A DNA stretch of 64,000 nt from Cohnella laeviribosi DSM 21336 (GTDB lineage: Bacteria; Bacillota; Bacilli; Paenibacillales; Paenibacillaceae), in assembly GCF_000378425.1 (NCBI RefSeq), contig NZ_KB899830.1, positions 1 through 64,000 on the forward strand, in the 5' to 3' direction. Of the stretch, positions 35,879 through 46,730 are shown piece by piece. Position 1 is the stretch's first letter. Every line of letters starts with the position of its first letter. Made by a program: the position numbers and the translations under genes. Below the pieces are notes generated by a model. That model was given only the letters and a program-made list of their open reading frames with translations, was not told the DNA's origin and ran no database searches.

Positions 35879-37543
35879 TCATTCCGCCGCCGGGCGAGTC
35901 GCCTCCTCCAGCCGCTTATCCATTTCGGCGGCGAAAGCGTGAAGCTGCTCGTCCGTCCAGTTCAATTCGCCGCCCATCGCGGCCGCGACATGGTCTTTCC
36001 AACGGCGGACGGAAGCGATATCGAAAAACAGCCTGCTCGTGCGCCGGATGAGAAAATCCGCGGGCGTCGCGGCCATTTCGGCTTCGATCGCATACAGCAG
36101 CTCCGCCCCGATCCGCACGGGAAGCCCGTAACGCTTCTCCAGCTCCCGCGCCCGGTCCGCGTACGCGAACACCTTGGACGCGTTGGAGCCGTAGCGCCGC
36201 GCGATCGCCTCCGCATCCGCCGGCTCAAAGCCGAGCTTCGCCCCTTCGCCGGCCGCCTTCGCCGCGTACCGCTCCCAGCCGGCGGACCCGCCGACGTCGC
36301 CGCCGGAAATCGGAAGCTCCCGCGTGCGCGACGGGCCGAACGACGCTTCGCCCGCCGCGCTCAACGTTTTGACCGCGGCGTCCACGACCGATTCCGCCAT
36401 TTTGCGGTAACCCGTCAGCTTGCCGCCAGCGATCGAGATGAGGCCCGATTCCGACACGAAGATTTCATCCCGCCGGGAGATTTCGGACGGGCTCTTGCCC
36501 TCCTGCTGAATGAGCGGGCGTAGCCCGGCCCAGCTCGACTCCACGTCGTCCGCGGTCAGCTTAAGCTGCGGAAACATATAATTGGCGGCGTCCAGCAAAT
36601 ACTTCCGGTCCGCTTCGGTCATGCGCGGCAGCGCCGTATCGCCCGCGTAATCGGTATCCGTCGTGCCGACGTACGTCTTGCCGTCGCGGGGAATCGCGAA
36701 CACCATCCGCCCGTCGGGCGTGTCGAAGTAAATCGCCTGGCGCAGCGGAAACCGCCCTTGGTCGAACACGAGATGGACGCCCTTCGTCAGCCTCAGCGTC
36801 TTGCCCCGCTTGGAGCGGTCCATCTCCCGCACCCCGTCGACCCACGGCCCTGTCGCGTTCACGACCGCGCGCGCCCGGACCGCATACGTCGCCCCGCCGA
36901 GCAGATCGCGAACGATCGCGCCCCGGAGCTTACCCGCTTCGTAGATAAACGATTCGGCCCGCGCGTAGTTGACGGCAAGAGCGCCCAGCTCGGCCGCCTT
37001 TTTCATTACCTCGATCGTAAGCCGCGCATCGTCCGTCCGGTATTCGACGTAATAGCCGCTGCCCTTCAAGCCGTCGCGCTTCAGCAGCGGCTCCTTGGCG
37101 AGCGTCTCGTTCGGCCCGAGCATATGGCGGCGTTCCTCTTTTTTGACGCCGGCCAAATAATCGTACAGGCGCAAGCCGAGCGACGTGGAAAATTTCCCGA
37201 ACGTGCCGCCGGCATACAGCGGAAGCAGCATCCACTCCGGCGTCGTGACGTGCGGGCCGTTCTCGTAGACGATGGCGCGCTCTTTTCCCACTTCGGCGAC
37301 GACGCCGATCTCCAGCTGCTTCAAGTAGCGAAGGCCTCCGTGCACCAGCTTGGTCGAGCGGCTCGACGTTCCCGCCGCGAAGTCCTGCATTTCCACCAGC
37401 GCCGCGCGCATGCCCCTTGAAGCGGCATCCAGGGCGATCCCGGCGCCGGTAATGCCTCCGCCGATAATGAGCAGATCGACCGTCTGCTCCTGCATTTCGG
37501 ACAGAATGCTGCTGCGACGGGTAACGGAAAACGGGTATTTCAT
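35879..37543 (-). CDS. glpD: Aerobic glycerol-3-phosphate dehydrogenase
   Basis: FAD enzyme at the membrane, oxidising glycerol 3-phosphate to dihydroxyacetone phosphate and passing electrons to quinone. The 554 residues have the N-terminal FAD motif IIGGGITGAGIALDAASRG (from about residue 25), the family stretch STKLVHGGLRYL and the C-terminal helical domain. The start at 37543 (MKYPFSVTRRS) follows AAAGGAG; the longer frame upstream is leader. A terminator leader that resembles the one before glpP precedes it. Confidence 0.94.
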   Translation of the reverse strand: MKYPFSVTRRSSILSEMQEQTVDLLIIGGGITGAGIALDAASRGMRAALVEMQDFAAGTSSRSTKLVHGGLRYLKQLEIGVVAEVGKERAIVYENGPHVTTPEWMLLPLYAGGTFGKFSTSLGLRLYDYLAGVKKEERRHMLGPNETLAKEPLLKRDGLKGSGYYVEYRTDDARLTIEVMKKAAELGALAVNYARAESFIYEAGKLRGAIVRDLLGGATYAVRARAVVNATGPWVDGVREMDRSKRGKTLRLTKGVHLVFDQGRFPLRQAIYFDTPDGRMVFAIPRDGKTYVGTTDTDYAGDTALPRMTEADRKYLLDAANYMFPQLKLTADDVESSWAGLRPLIQQEGKSPSEISRRDEIFVSESGLISIAGGKLTGYRKMAESVVDAAVKTLSAAGEASFGPSRTRELPISGGDVGGSAGWERYAAKAAGEGAKLGFEPADAEAIARRYGSNASKVFAYADRARELEKRYGLPVRIGAELLYAIEAEMAATPADFLIRRTSRLFFDIASVRRWKDHVAAAMGGELNWTDEQLHAFAAEMDKRLEEATRPAAE

Positions 37544-37565
37544 CTTTGTTCGACTCCTTTCGAAA

Positions 37566-37666
37566 TAAAAAAAGAAACCGCAGCAAACCCTCCCGGCACC
37601 GAATTCGGGCAGGGAACGAACACCGCGGTTTCTCCAAAAAGATCTCCAACCGGATATGAACTTGTT
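37566..37666 (-). promoter_or_regulatory. GlpP-type antiterminator leader of glpD
   Basis: On the minus strand: AACAAGTTCATATCCGG, TTGGAGA, then TGGAGAAACCGCGG (37624-37666), followed by a terminator stem GAAACCGC/GCGGTTTC with a T run (37566-37632). The same blocks occur in the glpP leader at 39842-39936. In B. subtilis GlpP with glycerol 3-phosphate prevents termination in the glpD leader. A -10-like TATAAT lies just upstream of the element, near the glpK stop codon. Confidence 0.8.
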
Positions 37667-37679
37667 CGCTATTATTATA

Positions 37680-39233
<1,554 letters not shown>

Positions 39234-39267
39234 TCAGCCAACCATAACTGAATTCATTCGGCTGTCG

Positions 39268-39819
39268 TCAGGGAAGCTGCCAAAGCTCCCGCCGCGACGT
39301 GGTCACGGCCGCCGCTCCCGCTTCCAGCGCCCGCTCGGCATCCTGCCGGGTGCGGATCAGGCCTCCGGCGATGACCGGCAATCCTGAATTCGCTTTCACT
39401 TCGGCGATGAGCTGCGGCATAATCCCCGGAAGCACCTCCAGATAGTCCGGCTGCGTCTTCTCGATCAGCGCGTAGCTTTGCTCGAGCGCGCTCGAATCGA
39501 TCAAGAACAGCCGCTGGATCGCGATCAGCTTGTTCTGCTTCGCTTTCCGGATGGTCGAAGCCCGCGTCGAGATCAGGCCCGCCGGCCGGACTTGCTGGCA
39601 CAAAAACTCCGCCGCGTATTCGTCGTTTTTAAGTCCGTCGATCAGGTCTGCGTGCAGCAGCACCCGCTTGCCGTGGCTACGGGCCAGATTGACGATCGGT
39701 GCCATTTGCCCCAGGTGGCCTCCGAGCAGCACGATATAAGAGACTTGAGTCTGAAGCAGCGACTCCAGATCCTTCAGCTTGCGGACGGCGGGCAGTATGC
39801 GCTGCGCACCGAAGTCCAA
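39268..39819 (-). CDS. glpP: Glycerol uptake operon antiterminator GlpP
   Basis: RNA-binding antiterminator activated by glycerol 3-phosphate. The 183 residues form the GlpP TIM-barrel-like fold, with RILPAVRKLKDLESLLQ at the start and GLPVIAGGLIRTRQDAERALEAGAAAV near the end. The start is TTG at 39819 behind a G run (eight bases). It heads the cluster glpP-glpK-glpD and has its own terminator leader, suggesting autoregulation. Confidence 0.92.
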   Translation of the reverse strand: MDFGAQRILPAVRKLKDLESLLQTQVSYIVLLGGHLGQMAPIVNLARSHGKRVLLHADLIDGLKNDEYAAEFLCQQVRPAGLISTRASTIRKAKQNKLIAIQRLFLIDSSALEQSYALIEKTQPDYLEVLPGIMPQLIAEVKANSGLPVIAGGLIRTRQDAERALEAGAAAVTTSRRELWQLP

Positions 39820-39841
39820 TACAATCGCCCCCCCAATCCAA

Positions 39842-39936
39842 ATAAAAAGAAACCGCGGTTAAACAGCCCCGCCCGAAAGGACGGGGAACGGCGCCGCGGT
39901 TTCTCCAAGGATTCTCCAACCGGATATAAACTTGTT
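39842..39936 (-). promoter_or_regulatory. GlpP-type antiterminator leader of glpP-glpK
   Basis: On the minus strand AACAAGTTTATATCCGG, TTGGAGA and TGGAGAAACCGCGG (39894-39936) precede a terminator stem GAAACCGCGG/CCGCGGTTTC with TTTTTATT (39842-39903). It is almost the same as the glpD leader. Confidence 0.8.
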
Positions 39937-39946
39937 AACGTTATCG
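39933..39946. promoter_or_regulatory. Candidate catabolite-responsive element (cre)
   Basis: CGATAACGTTAACA (minus strand) fits the cre consensus TGWAANCGNTNWCA at 12 of 14 positions. It lies at the presumed start of the glpP transcript, where CcpA binding would repress glycerol use in the presence of glucose. Confidence 0.5.
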
Positions 39947-40093
39947 TACTACATTTTTTCCTGAATTTCCATACGGTCGAAAGATTTCGAGGCGAATTTC
40001 CGCGCTTTAGGCCGATTGCCCGTCATGCGCCGGTCCGCGATCCGAAAGGCTAACCGCCGGCCTTTGCCGAGTACGCGAACCTGCCGCCGACGA

Positions 40094-41404
40094 TTACGAA
40101 ATGATCTCGTAGATCAGCGGCCGCTTCTCCGGCGCTTCCCCGCCGATCCGGTAAGCCGCGGCCAGCAGCCGCGCCGCTTCGCCGGCGGTTGCGCCGTCTT
40201 CTTGCGCATGCAGATACGCCAGCGTGTCCCCGGCCCGCACGCGCTCGCCCCGCTTGCGGACGAGCTCGACGCCGACCGCGTAGTCGATCGCATCGTCCTT
40301 GGCCGCACGGCCCGCGCCGAGACGCATCGCAGCCAGGCCGACGCTTTCCGCGTCGATGCCGTGCACATACCCGTCCGCCGCGGCGGCAACGGGAAGGCGC
40401 AGCTTGGCCTGCGGCAGCAGCGACTCCGGCCGCTCCGCCACCGCCGGGTCGCCGCCCTGCGCCTTGACGAGAGCGGCGAACTTCTCAAGCGCCGCGCCCG
40501 AAGCGAGAGCCGCCTCGAGCCGCCGGCGGGCGCCGGCCGCGTCTTCCGCTTGGCCGCCCAGCACCAGCATATGTCCGCCCAGTTCGAGGCACAGCTCGCG
40601 CAGATCGTCCGGTCCTTCGCCGCGCAGCACGCCGATCGCCTCCCGCACCTCCAGCGCGTTGCCGACGGCGCGGCCGAGCGGCTGATCCATATCGGTAATC
40701 GCCGCCACCGTGCGCCGGCCGACCTCCCGGCCGATGGCGACCATCGCCCGCGCGAGCGCTCTGGCGTCTTCCGGCGTCTTCATGAAGGCGCCGCTGCCGA
40801 ACTTGACGTCGAGCAATATCGCATCGGCTCCGGCCGCGATTTTTTTGCTCATGACGGAACTGGCGATCAGCGGAATCGACTCGACCGTTCCGGTGACGTC
40901 CCGCAGGGCGTACAGCTTCTTGTCCGCCGGCGCGATGTTGCCGCTCTGGCCGATGACGGAAACGCCGATTTCATTCACCTGCGCGAAGAACCGCTCGCGG
41001 TCGAGCTCGGTGCGAAAGCCGGGGATCGCTTCCAGTTTGTCGATCGTGCCGCCGGTATGGCCGAGTCCGCGCCCGCTCATCTTCGCGACCGGCACGCCGC
41101 AGGCGGCGACCATGGGACCCAGAATCAAGGTCGTTTTGTCTCCGACGCCGCCCGTGCTGTGCTTGTCCACCTTGACGCCGCGAATGGCCGACAGATCGAC
41201 CCGGTCCCCCGAATCGGCCATGGCGAGCGTCAGCTCGGCCGTCTCGCGGTCGCTCATCCCGGCGAAGCAAACCGCCATCAGCCAAGCCGACGTCTGGTAA
41301 TCCGGAATGGCGCCCGACACGACCCCTTCGACCACGAACCGGATTTCCTCGCTCGACAGCTCGGCGCCCGATCTTTTTTTCCGAATGATCTCCACCATGC
41401 GCAT
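40094..41404 (-). CDS. deoA: Pyrimidine-nucleoside phosphorylase
   Basis: Splits thymidine, deoxyuridine and uridine with phosphate. The 436 residues contain the family signature [20 protein letters not shown] and the phosphate site [13 protein letters not shown] (near residue 85). Downstream of punA and deoB on the same strand, forming a nucleoside salvage group. Very GC-rich 3' part. Confidence 0.93.
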   Translation of the reverse strand: MRMVEIIRKKRSGAELSSEEIRFVVEGVVSGAIPDYQTSAWLMAVCFAGMSDRETAELTLAMADSGDRVDLSAIRGVKVDKHSTGGVGDKTTLILGPMVAACGVPVAKMSGRGLGHTGGTIDKLEAIPGFRTELDRERFFAQVNEIGVSVIGQSGNIAPADKKLYALRDVTGTVESIPLIASSVMSKKIAAGADAILLDVKFGSGAFMKTPEDARALARAMVAIGREVGRRTVAAITDMDQPLGRAVGNALEVREAIGVLRGEGPDDLRELCLELGGHMLVLGGQAEDAAGARRRLEAALASGAALEKFAALVKAQGGDPAVAERPESLLPQAKLRLPVAAAADGYVHGIDAESVGLAAMRLGAGRAAKDDAIDYAVGVELVRKRGERVRAGDTLAYLHAQEDGATAGEAARLLAAAYRIGGEAPEKRPLIYEIIS

Positions 41405-41497
41405 GCGCTTTCGCCTCCTTCGGCAGCGTGTAAAACCCGTCGGTTAAACGTGAACGAAACGCCGGACCCTGCGTCCGGCATCGAAACGGCGTCCGCG

Positions 41498-42322
41498 TCA
41501 CAGCTTCGGCAGCAGCGCCATGACAAGCTGGATGAACCGGGACTTGACCCGCTCCGTCGTCTCCATCACTTCTTCGTGCGACAGCGGCTGATCGAGAATG
41601 CCCGCCGCCATGTTGCTGATGCAGGAAATGCCCAGCACGTCCAATCCGGCATGCTTGGCCACGATGACCTCGGATACCGTCGACATGCCGACCGCGTCGG
41701 CGCCGAGCACCCGGAGCATGCGGATTTCCGCCGGCGTCTCGTAGTTGGGGCCGAGCAGCCCGGCATACACGCCTTCCTGCACCGGAATGTTCAGCTCCGC
41801 AGCCGTCTCCTTGGCGATCTCCCGGAGCCTGCGGGCGTAGGCGTCGGACATGTCCGGAAACCGCACCCCGAGCGCGTTGTCGTTCGGCCCGACCAGCGGA
41901 TTGCGCCCCGTCAAATTGAGATGATCGGAGATGATCATCAGATCGCCCGGCTTATACGACAAATTGACGCCGCCCGCCGCGTTGGTCACAAGCAGCGTCC
42001 GGACGCCCAGCTCCTTCATCACGCGGACCGGCAGCGCGGTGCGCTCCGGCTCGTAGCCTTCGTACATATGGAACCGCCCCCGCATCAAGGCCACGGCGCG
42101 CCCCTGCAGCTTGCCGATCACCAGCTCTCCCGCATGCCCTTCCACGGTCGACACCGGAAAATGCGGGATATCGCCGTATGGAATCGTAACCGCGTCCTCC
42201 ATATCATCGCCGATCACGCCGAGCCCCGAGCCGAGAATAAGGCCGATTTCAGGCTTGAGCGGGGTGAGCTTCGCGATGTAGGCCGCCGATTCGTCGACGA
42301 CGCTTTTCGTGGAATACCTCAT
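41498..42322 (-). CDS. punA: Purine nucleoside phosphorylase
   Basis: Cleaves inosine and guanosine (trimeric class). The 274 residues contain LILGSGLG near the start, the motif GRFHMYEGYEP (catalytic His), VTNAAGGVN and the base-binding region GPNYETPAEIRML. deoB lies upstream, as drm-pupG in B. subtilis. Confidence 0.93.
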   Translation of the reverse strand: MRYSTKSVVDESAAYIAKLTPLKPEIGLILGSGLGVIGDDMEDAVTIPYGDIPHFPVSTVEGHAGELVIGKLQGRAVALMRGRFHMYEGYEPERTALPVRVMKELGVRTLLVTNAAGGVNLSYKPGDLMIISDHLNLTGRNPLVGPNDNALGVRFPDMSDAYARRLREIAKETAAELNIPVQEGVYAGLLGPNYETPAEIRMLRVLGADAVGMSTVSEVIVAKHAGLDVLGISCISNMAAGILDQPLSHEEVMETTERVKSRFIQLVMALLPKL

Positions 42323-42342
42323 CCTATGGCTCTCTCCCTTAT

Positions 42343-43518
42343 TTATCGAATATCGTTCAAAAAGCTGTCGCCGTATGCGGGAGCCGTGACGCTAAAATTG
42401 GCCGCGATCGTGGCGGCCAGATCCGCGTACGTGCGGCGGACGCCCAGGCTGCGGGGCGAACGGACGGCCGGACTGAAGGCCAGAAGCGGCACGTATTCCC
42501 GCGTATGGTCCGTGCCCGTATGTACGGGATCGTTGCCGTGGTCGGCGGTAATGACGAGCAAATCGTCGTCGCCCAGCCGCTCGAGCAGCGCCGGCACGGC
42601 GCGGTCGAACTCCTCCAGCGCGCGGGCGTAGCCGACCGGGTCGCGGCGATGTCCGTAAAGCGAATCGAAATCGACCAGATTCGTAAACAGCAGCCCGCGA
42701 AAATCCTTGGCCAGCTCTTGGACCGTGACGTCGATGCCGTGCGCGTTGCTTTTGGTCGGAATGGCCCGCGTAATGCCTTCTCCGCTGAAAATATCGTTGA
42801 TTTTGCCGACCGCAATCACGTCGTAGCCGCCCTTTTGGAGCGCGTTTAGAACCGTCGGCTGCGGCGGCTTGATCGCGTAGTCGTGCCGGTTCGGCGTCCG
42901 GACGAACGCGCCCCGCTTGCCCACGAAGGGCCTGGCGATGACCCGGCCGACCGTGTAGGGCTCGTGCATCGTCAGCCTGCGCGCCGTGCGGCAGGCGCTG
43001 TACAGCTCGTCCAGCGGGATGATGTCCTCGTGCGCGGCGATCTGGAACACGCTGTCCGCGGACGTATAGACGATCCAGGAGCCGCTGCGCATCTGCTCCT
43101 CCCCGAGCTCTTCCAGAATTTCCGTGCCCGAAGCCGCCTTGTTGCCGATGACCGAACGGCCCGTTTCGGCTTCGAACTTCGCGATCAGCGCGTCCGGAAA
43201 TCCGTTCGGAAACGTCCGGAACGGCGTCTCGATTTTCAGCCCCATCAGTTCCCAGTGTCCGGTCATCGTATCTTTGCCGGCCGAGATTTCGGCCATTTTG
43301 CCGTAGCAGGCGGCCGGCTGCGCCTCCGGCTCCCAATCGGCGATCGGGGCGATGTTCGCCAGGCCCAGCCGGCGAAGATTCGGAAGCTGCAGGTCGCGCA
43401 CCCGCTCCGCGATATGCCCGAGCGTATTGGCTCCGGCATCCCCGTAGGCGCCCGCGTCGGGCAGCGCCCCGATGCCGACGCTGTCCAGCACGATGACGGC
43501 AACGCGTCGAAACGTCAT
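42343..43518 (-). CDS. deoB: Phosphopentomutase
   Basis: Interconverts (deoxy)ribose 1- and 5-phosphate, feeding products of the phosphorylases to central metabolism. The 391 residues belong to the alkaline-phosphatase metalloenzyme family: [16 protein letters not shown] (metal Asp), [10 protein letters not shown] (nucleophile Thr) and ITADHGNDP (metal ligands). Its ATG overlaps the xerD stop codon. Confidence 0.95.
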   Translation of the reverse strand: MTFRRVAVIVLDSVGIGALPDAGAYGDAGANTLGHIAERVRDLQLPNLRRLGLANIAPIADWEPEAQPAACYGKMAEISAGKDTMTGHWELMGLKIETPFRTFPNGFPDALIAKFEAETGRSVIGNKAASGTEILEELGEEQMRSGSWIVYTSADSVFQIAAHEDIIPLDELYSACRTARRLTMHEPYTVGRVIARPFVGKRGAFVRTPNRHDYAIKPPQPTVLNALQKGGYDVIAVGKINDIFSGEGITRAIPTKSNAHGIDVTVQELAKDFRGLLFTNLVDFDSLYGHRRDPVGYARALEEFDRAVPALLERLGDDDLLVITADHGNDPVHTGTDHTREYVPLLAFSPAVRSPRSLGVRRTYADLAATIAANFSVTAPAYGDSFLNDIR

Positions 43519-44432
43519 CTGTTTCTACCCCCTTGTTTAGATCCGGCGCCCCTAGGATGGGCACGCTCGTATTCTTCCTTGATCCGGATTCGGGCCGCCG
43601 GCTGATAAAGCTGCGTAGTGGCCGGATCGGCATGCCCCATCATCTCCTGCACCGCGCGCAAATCCGCACCGCCCGCAAGCAGATGCGCGGCAAACGAATG
43701 CCGAAGCGTATGCGGAGTAAACTCCGATTGAATGCCGGCTTCCCGCGCCATCTTCTTGATCAGCTTCCAGCAGCCCTGCCGCGTCATTCGGCCGCCGAGA
43801 CGGTTCAGGAACAAAGCCGTTTCGGCGGAGCCTTCCCGCACCAGCTGCGGGCGCGCCTCCGTCAAGTATTTGGCCATCCACTCCGCGCAGACAGGACCGA
43901 TCGGCACCATGCGCTCCCGGCCTCCCGGACCGACGCATACGATAAATCCGAGGTCAAGACGGATATGTTCCACGTTCAGCGCAAGCAGTTCGGACACCCT
44001 CAACCCGCACGCATACAGCAGCTCGAGCATCGCCCGGTCGCGAATGCCGCCCGGATGGTCCGTCCGGGGCGCTTCGAGAAGCTTCTCCACCTCATGCACC
44101 GGGAGCACCTGCGGCGCTTTCCGCTCCGTCTTCGGCGCTTCCAGCGACAGGGCGGGATTTTCCCCGATTCGTTTTGTCAACTGCAGATAATGGAAAAAAG
44201 CCCGGATCGACACGACTCTTCTCGAGAGCGTCGCATTGGAGCGGGCTTGTCCGCGAAGCTTTTGCAAATAGCCCGCCAAGTGGTAAGGACGAACCTCCCG
44301 AATGTCGGCGATCCCTTGCGCCTTGAGCGCGCCGGCGAGATCGCGCAAATCCCTCCCGTACCCGTCGAGCGTATTGGCCGCCAATCCCCTTCCCTGCAAA
44401 TCCCCGATAAAGGCTTCGATTTCGTTTTGCAT
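43515..44432 (-). CDS. xerD: Site-specific tyrosine recombinase XerD
   Basis: Chromosome dimer resolution recombinase. The 305 residues have an N-terminal SAM-like domain (about 1-90) and a catalytic domain with [15 protein letters not shown] (Arg), [12 protein letters not shown] (His, Arg), MMGHAD (His) and the Tyr nucleophile in TTQLYQP. Position between yqzK and deoB equals ripX of B. subtilis, so a housekeeping gene rather than a phage integrase. The C terminus carries about 20 extra Arg/Gly-rich residues. Confidence 0.93.
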   Translation of the reverse strand: MQNEIEAFIGDLQGRGLAANTLDGYGRDLRDLAGALKAQGIADIREVRPYHLAGYLQKLRGQARSNATLSRRVVSIRAFFHYLQLTKRIGENPALSLEAPKTERKAPQVLPVHEVEKLLEAPRTDHPGGIRDRAMLELLYACGLRVSELLALNVEHIRLDLGFIVCVGPGGRERMVPIGPVCAEWMAKYLTEARPQLVREGSAETALFLNRLGGRMTRQGCWKLIKKMAREAGIQSEFTPHTLRHSFAAHLLAGGADLRAVQEMMGHADPATTQLYQPAARIRIKEEYERAHPRGAGSKQGGRNR

Positions 44433-44506
44433 CCCCCGTTATCCTTTCCGTTGTTCATGACGGCAATGTGTTTTATTCCACATCCGAAGGCGGAATCCTT
44501 CCCCCT

Positions 44507-44737
44507 CTATTCCCCCAGCCAAAAAAACAGCTTGAGGCGATCCGCCGGCGACGTTCCGGCCTCTTCGCCTCCCGCCCGGAAAACTTTGGCCGCCCCGCCT
44601 TCGGGAATTTTGTACGGATCGACCGGCGAAAGCCAAGTGTGAATCCAACCGAACAAATGATGCATAAGCACGGTCAAGACGAGAAAAAGGAGCGTAAATT
44701 GCAGACGTTCCGCCCATCTGCTTGAAATTCCCTTCAA
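44507..44737 (-). CDS. yqzK: DUF4227 family membrane protein (YqzK-like)
   Basis: 76 residues with one membrane segment (about 13-33, LQFTLLFLVLTVLMHHLFGWI) and the motif SPVDPYKIPEGGAAKVF. Size and position between fur/ohrR and xerD match YqzK of B. subtilis. Function unknown. Confidence 0.85.
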   Translation of the reverse strand: MKGISSRWAERLQFTLLFLVLTVLMHHLFGWIHTWLSPVDPYKIPEGGAAKVFRAGGEEAGTSPADRLKLFFWLGE

Positions 44738-44885
44738 CCTGTCCGCCTCCCCTCCGGTTTGCTTTAGTACAACCGTATGTAAGCGGGAGAAAGACTAGAC
44801 CAAGCGTCCGCGCTCAACGCGCTTCAAGCGGAAGACTTCGGCGATGTCGGAGCAGCTGGGCCGTCGTTTCGCCAAGCCGGCGCGC

Positions 44886-44930
44886 AGCAAAAACGCCTCC
44901 GACGCCTAAAAGCGTCATGGAGGCGCCTGT
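44886..44930 (-). terminator. Rho-independent terminator after ohrR
   Basis: On the minus strand GGCGCCTCC and GACGC pair with GCGTC and GGAGGCG, then TTTTTGC. It closes the ohrR transcript. Confidence 0.75.
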
Positions 44931-45005
44931 TCAAAGGCCCGAACCCGCTCTCGTGCAGCCGCTTGGCCCGCCGGCCGGAGCCGGGCCGGTTTGCGGCAGC
45001 GGGCT

Positions 45006-45455
45006 TCAGGTCGGCTGATGGCGAAGCTGGATTTTGTTCAACAAATCCGCCAAATCATCCCGAAGCTTCTCCGCCTCCTCCGCCGAAAGGCCCAATTGGC
45101 GGACGATCGCCATGGGAATGCCGCAGGCCTTCTCTTTCAGCTTCCTGCCTTCGTCCGTCAAGGAGATGAGCACGTTGCGCTCATCCCGGCTATCGCGCGT
45201 TCTCGCGACCAAGCCTTGGGATTCCAGCTTTTTGAGCAGCGGGGTGAGCGTCCCCGAATCCAGGTACAGGCGCTGACCGAGCTCCTTTACGCTGACCCGG
45301 TCCTTTTCCCACAAAGCCAACAGCGTTACGTATTGGGTATACGTGAGGCCCAGTTCTTTCAGCAAAGGGGTATACAGCTTCGTGATTTCCCTCGTGCACG
45401 CGTAAACCGCAAAACAAAGCTGGTTGTCCAGCTTCAGAAGCTCATCCTGTTTCAT
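45006..45455 (-). CDS. ohrR: MarR family organic peroxide sensor OhrR
   Basis: Repressor inactivated by oxidation of one cysteine. The 149 residues start MKQDELLKLDNQLCFAVYACTREITKLY, placing the reactive Cys (Cys14) exactly as in B. subtilis OhrR (Cys15), and include the winged helix with LYLDSGTLTPLLKKLE. The start at 45455 follows GGGAGG. It is divergent from a glutathione peroxidase gene, with a matching operator in between. Confidence 0.9.
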   Translation of the reverse strand: MKQDELLKLDNQLCFAVYACTREITKLYTPLLKELGLTYTQYVTLLALWEKDRVSVKELGQRLYLDSGTLTPLLKKLESQGLVARTRDSRDERNVLISLTDEGRKLKEKACGIPMAIVRQLGLSAEEAEKLRDDLADLLNKIQLRHQPT

Positions 45456-45519
45456 TTCTGCCTCCCGAACGCATGACAAAGCCGCATGGCGGAGCCTCGG
45501 CGGTCCCCGCCGGCGGCTC

Positions 45520-45556
45520 TTGACTTTCCAATTTAATTTTATACAATTTTATTGTA
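45520..45556 (+). promoter_or_regulatory. Promoter with overlapping OhrR operator for the peroxidase gene
   Basis: TTGACT (45520-45525) and TACAAT are 16 bases apart. The -10 lies inside the perfect inverted repeat TACAAT-TTT-ATTGTA (45542-45556), which is very close to the known OhrR box TACAATTAAATTGTA. OhrR bound there would block the promoter. Confidence 0.8.
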
Positions 45557-45581
45557 TCATATTCTTTAGGGGAGGGAAACC

Positions 45582-46058
45582 ATGTCGATTTACGACTTCG
45601 AAGTCCGGACGATTCGCGGCGAACCGGAAAAGCTGGCGAAATACGAAGGCCAAGTGCTTCTGATCGTCAACACCGCCACGCAATGCGGATTCGCGCCGCA
45701 ATTTCAAGGCCTGCAGAAGCTTCACGAGCAGTACGCGGACAAAGGGCTTGCCGTGCTGGGCTTTCCGTGCAACCAGTTCAAAAACCAGGAGCCCGGGAAC
45801 AATGCGCAGATTTTGGAAACGTGCCAAATCAACCACGGCGTGACGTTTCCTTTGTTCGCGAAAATCGACGTCAACGGCCCGGACGCCCATCCGCTTTACC
45901 GGTATTTGAAGGAACAGGCCCCGGGTTTCCTCGGGTCCAAGCCGATCAAATGGAATTTCACGAAGTTTCTCGTCGACCGGCAAGGCCGGATCGTCAAGCG
46001 GTACTCCCCGATCGTCAAGCCCGAGCGGATCGAGCGCGACATCCGAAAGCTGCTGTAA
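45582..46058 (+). CDS. gpx: Glutathione peroxidase family thiol peroxidase
   Basis: Reduces organic hydroperoxides, in Firmicutes usually with thioredoxin or bacillithiol-linked reductants. The 158 residues have the peroxidatic Cys in NTATQCGFAPQF (about residue 36), the GFPCNQF motif and the WNFTKFLVDRQG motif. It faces away from ohrR, and the operator suggests peroxide induction. The usual ohr target gene is not present here. Confidence 0.92.
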   Translation: MSIYDFEVRTIRGEPEKLAKYEGQVLLIVNTATQCGFAPQFQGLQKLHEQYADKGLAVLGFPCNQFKNQEPGNNAQILETCQINHGVTFPLFAKIDVNGPDAHPLYRYLKEQAPGFLGSKPIKWNFTKFLVDRQGRIVKRYSPIVKPERIERDIRKLL

Positions 46059-46060
46059 AA

Positions 46061-46112
46061 TTTAAAAGGGATGCCGCATCGCGCTTTCGGCGCTTTTGCC
46101 GCATCCCCCGGC
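46061..46112. terminator. Bidirectional terminator between gpx and fur
   Basis: GGGATGC.GCA arms with one internal mismatch around a GCGC-rich inner stem. On the minus strand it is followed by TTTTAAATTTT, ending fur. Confidence 0.7.
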
Positions 46113-46115
46113 CGC

Positions 46116-46610
46116 TCACACCTCGGAAGAAACCTTGTCCTCCGAGCTGCCGCCAGCCTCCTGTTCTTTCAGCTTTTCGTTGCACTTGGCGCAGATGCCC
46201 TGAAAATCGAGACGGTGGTCGAGAACCGTAAAACCGTACTCCTTCTCCAGCCGTTCCTCCAGGGGGGTCAGCCAGTCGTCCATAATCTCCGACATGGAAC
46301 CGCACTGCACGCAAATCAAGTGGTGATGATGGTGCTTGTTCGTCTCCGCGCGCAAATCGTAACGGGCAACCCCGTCGCCAAAATTCAGCTTTTCCACGAT
46401 ATGCATTTCGCTCAACAGTTCCAGCGTGCGATATACCGTGGCAAGGCCGATCTCGGGCGCAATTTCCTTTACAAGCATAAAAACGTCTTCCGCGCTGAGA
46501 TGGTCTTCTTCGTTCTCTAGGAGCACCCGGACAGTCGCTTCCCGCTGCGGAGTCAATTTGTAGCCCTGCGCTTGCAGTTGTTGTTTCACTTTCTCAATTC
46601 GGGCTTCCAT
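46116..46610 (-). CDS. fur: Ferric uptake regulator Fur
   Basis: Iron-responsive repressor. The 164 residues have an N-terminal winged helix (LTPQREATVRVLLEN), the metal site HHHHHLICVQCGS and a second Cys pair CAKC near the end for structural zinc. Start MEARIEK at 46610 follows a GGGGGA site. Its location between spoIIM and yqzK is that of fur rather than perR or zur in B. subtilis. Confidence 0.9.
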   Translation of the reverse strand: MEARIEKVKQQLQAQGYKLTPQREATVRVLLENEEDHLSAEDVFMLVKEIAPEIGLATVYRTLELLSEMHIVEKLNFGDGVARYDLRAETNKHHHHHLICVQCGSMSEIMDDWLTPLEERLEKEYGFTVLDHRLDFQGICAKCNEKLKEQEAGGSSEDKVSSEV

Positions 46611-46730
46611 CGTCTCTCCCCCTACAGCCGAACGGCGCACTTGCTACCATTATAGGGGGAGGCCCTTGGCGAAGTCAAACTTTCCTCGCGCGGATTCCGC
46701 ACGAATCGCCCGTCTTCCGCATCTTTCGCG

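Noticed and set aside
40016-42631. Open frame of 871 codons on the plus strand
   Set aside because: Antisense to deoA and punA. Its composition (Arg/His-rich) is that of a shadow frame.
43515-44432. Tyrosine recombinase as a sign of an integrated phage or island
   Set aside because: Gene order (yqzK, xerD, deoB) and sequence match the housekeeping XerD; there is no attachment site or phage gene around it.
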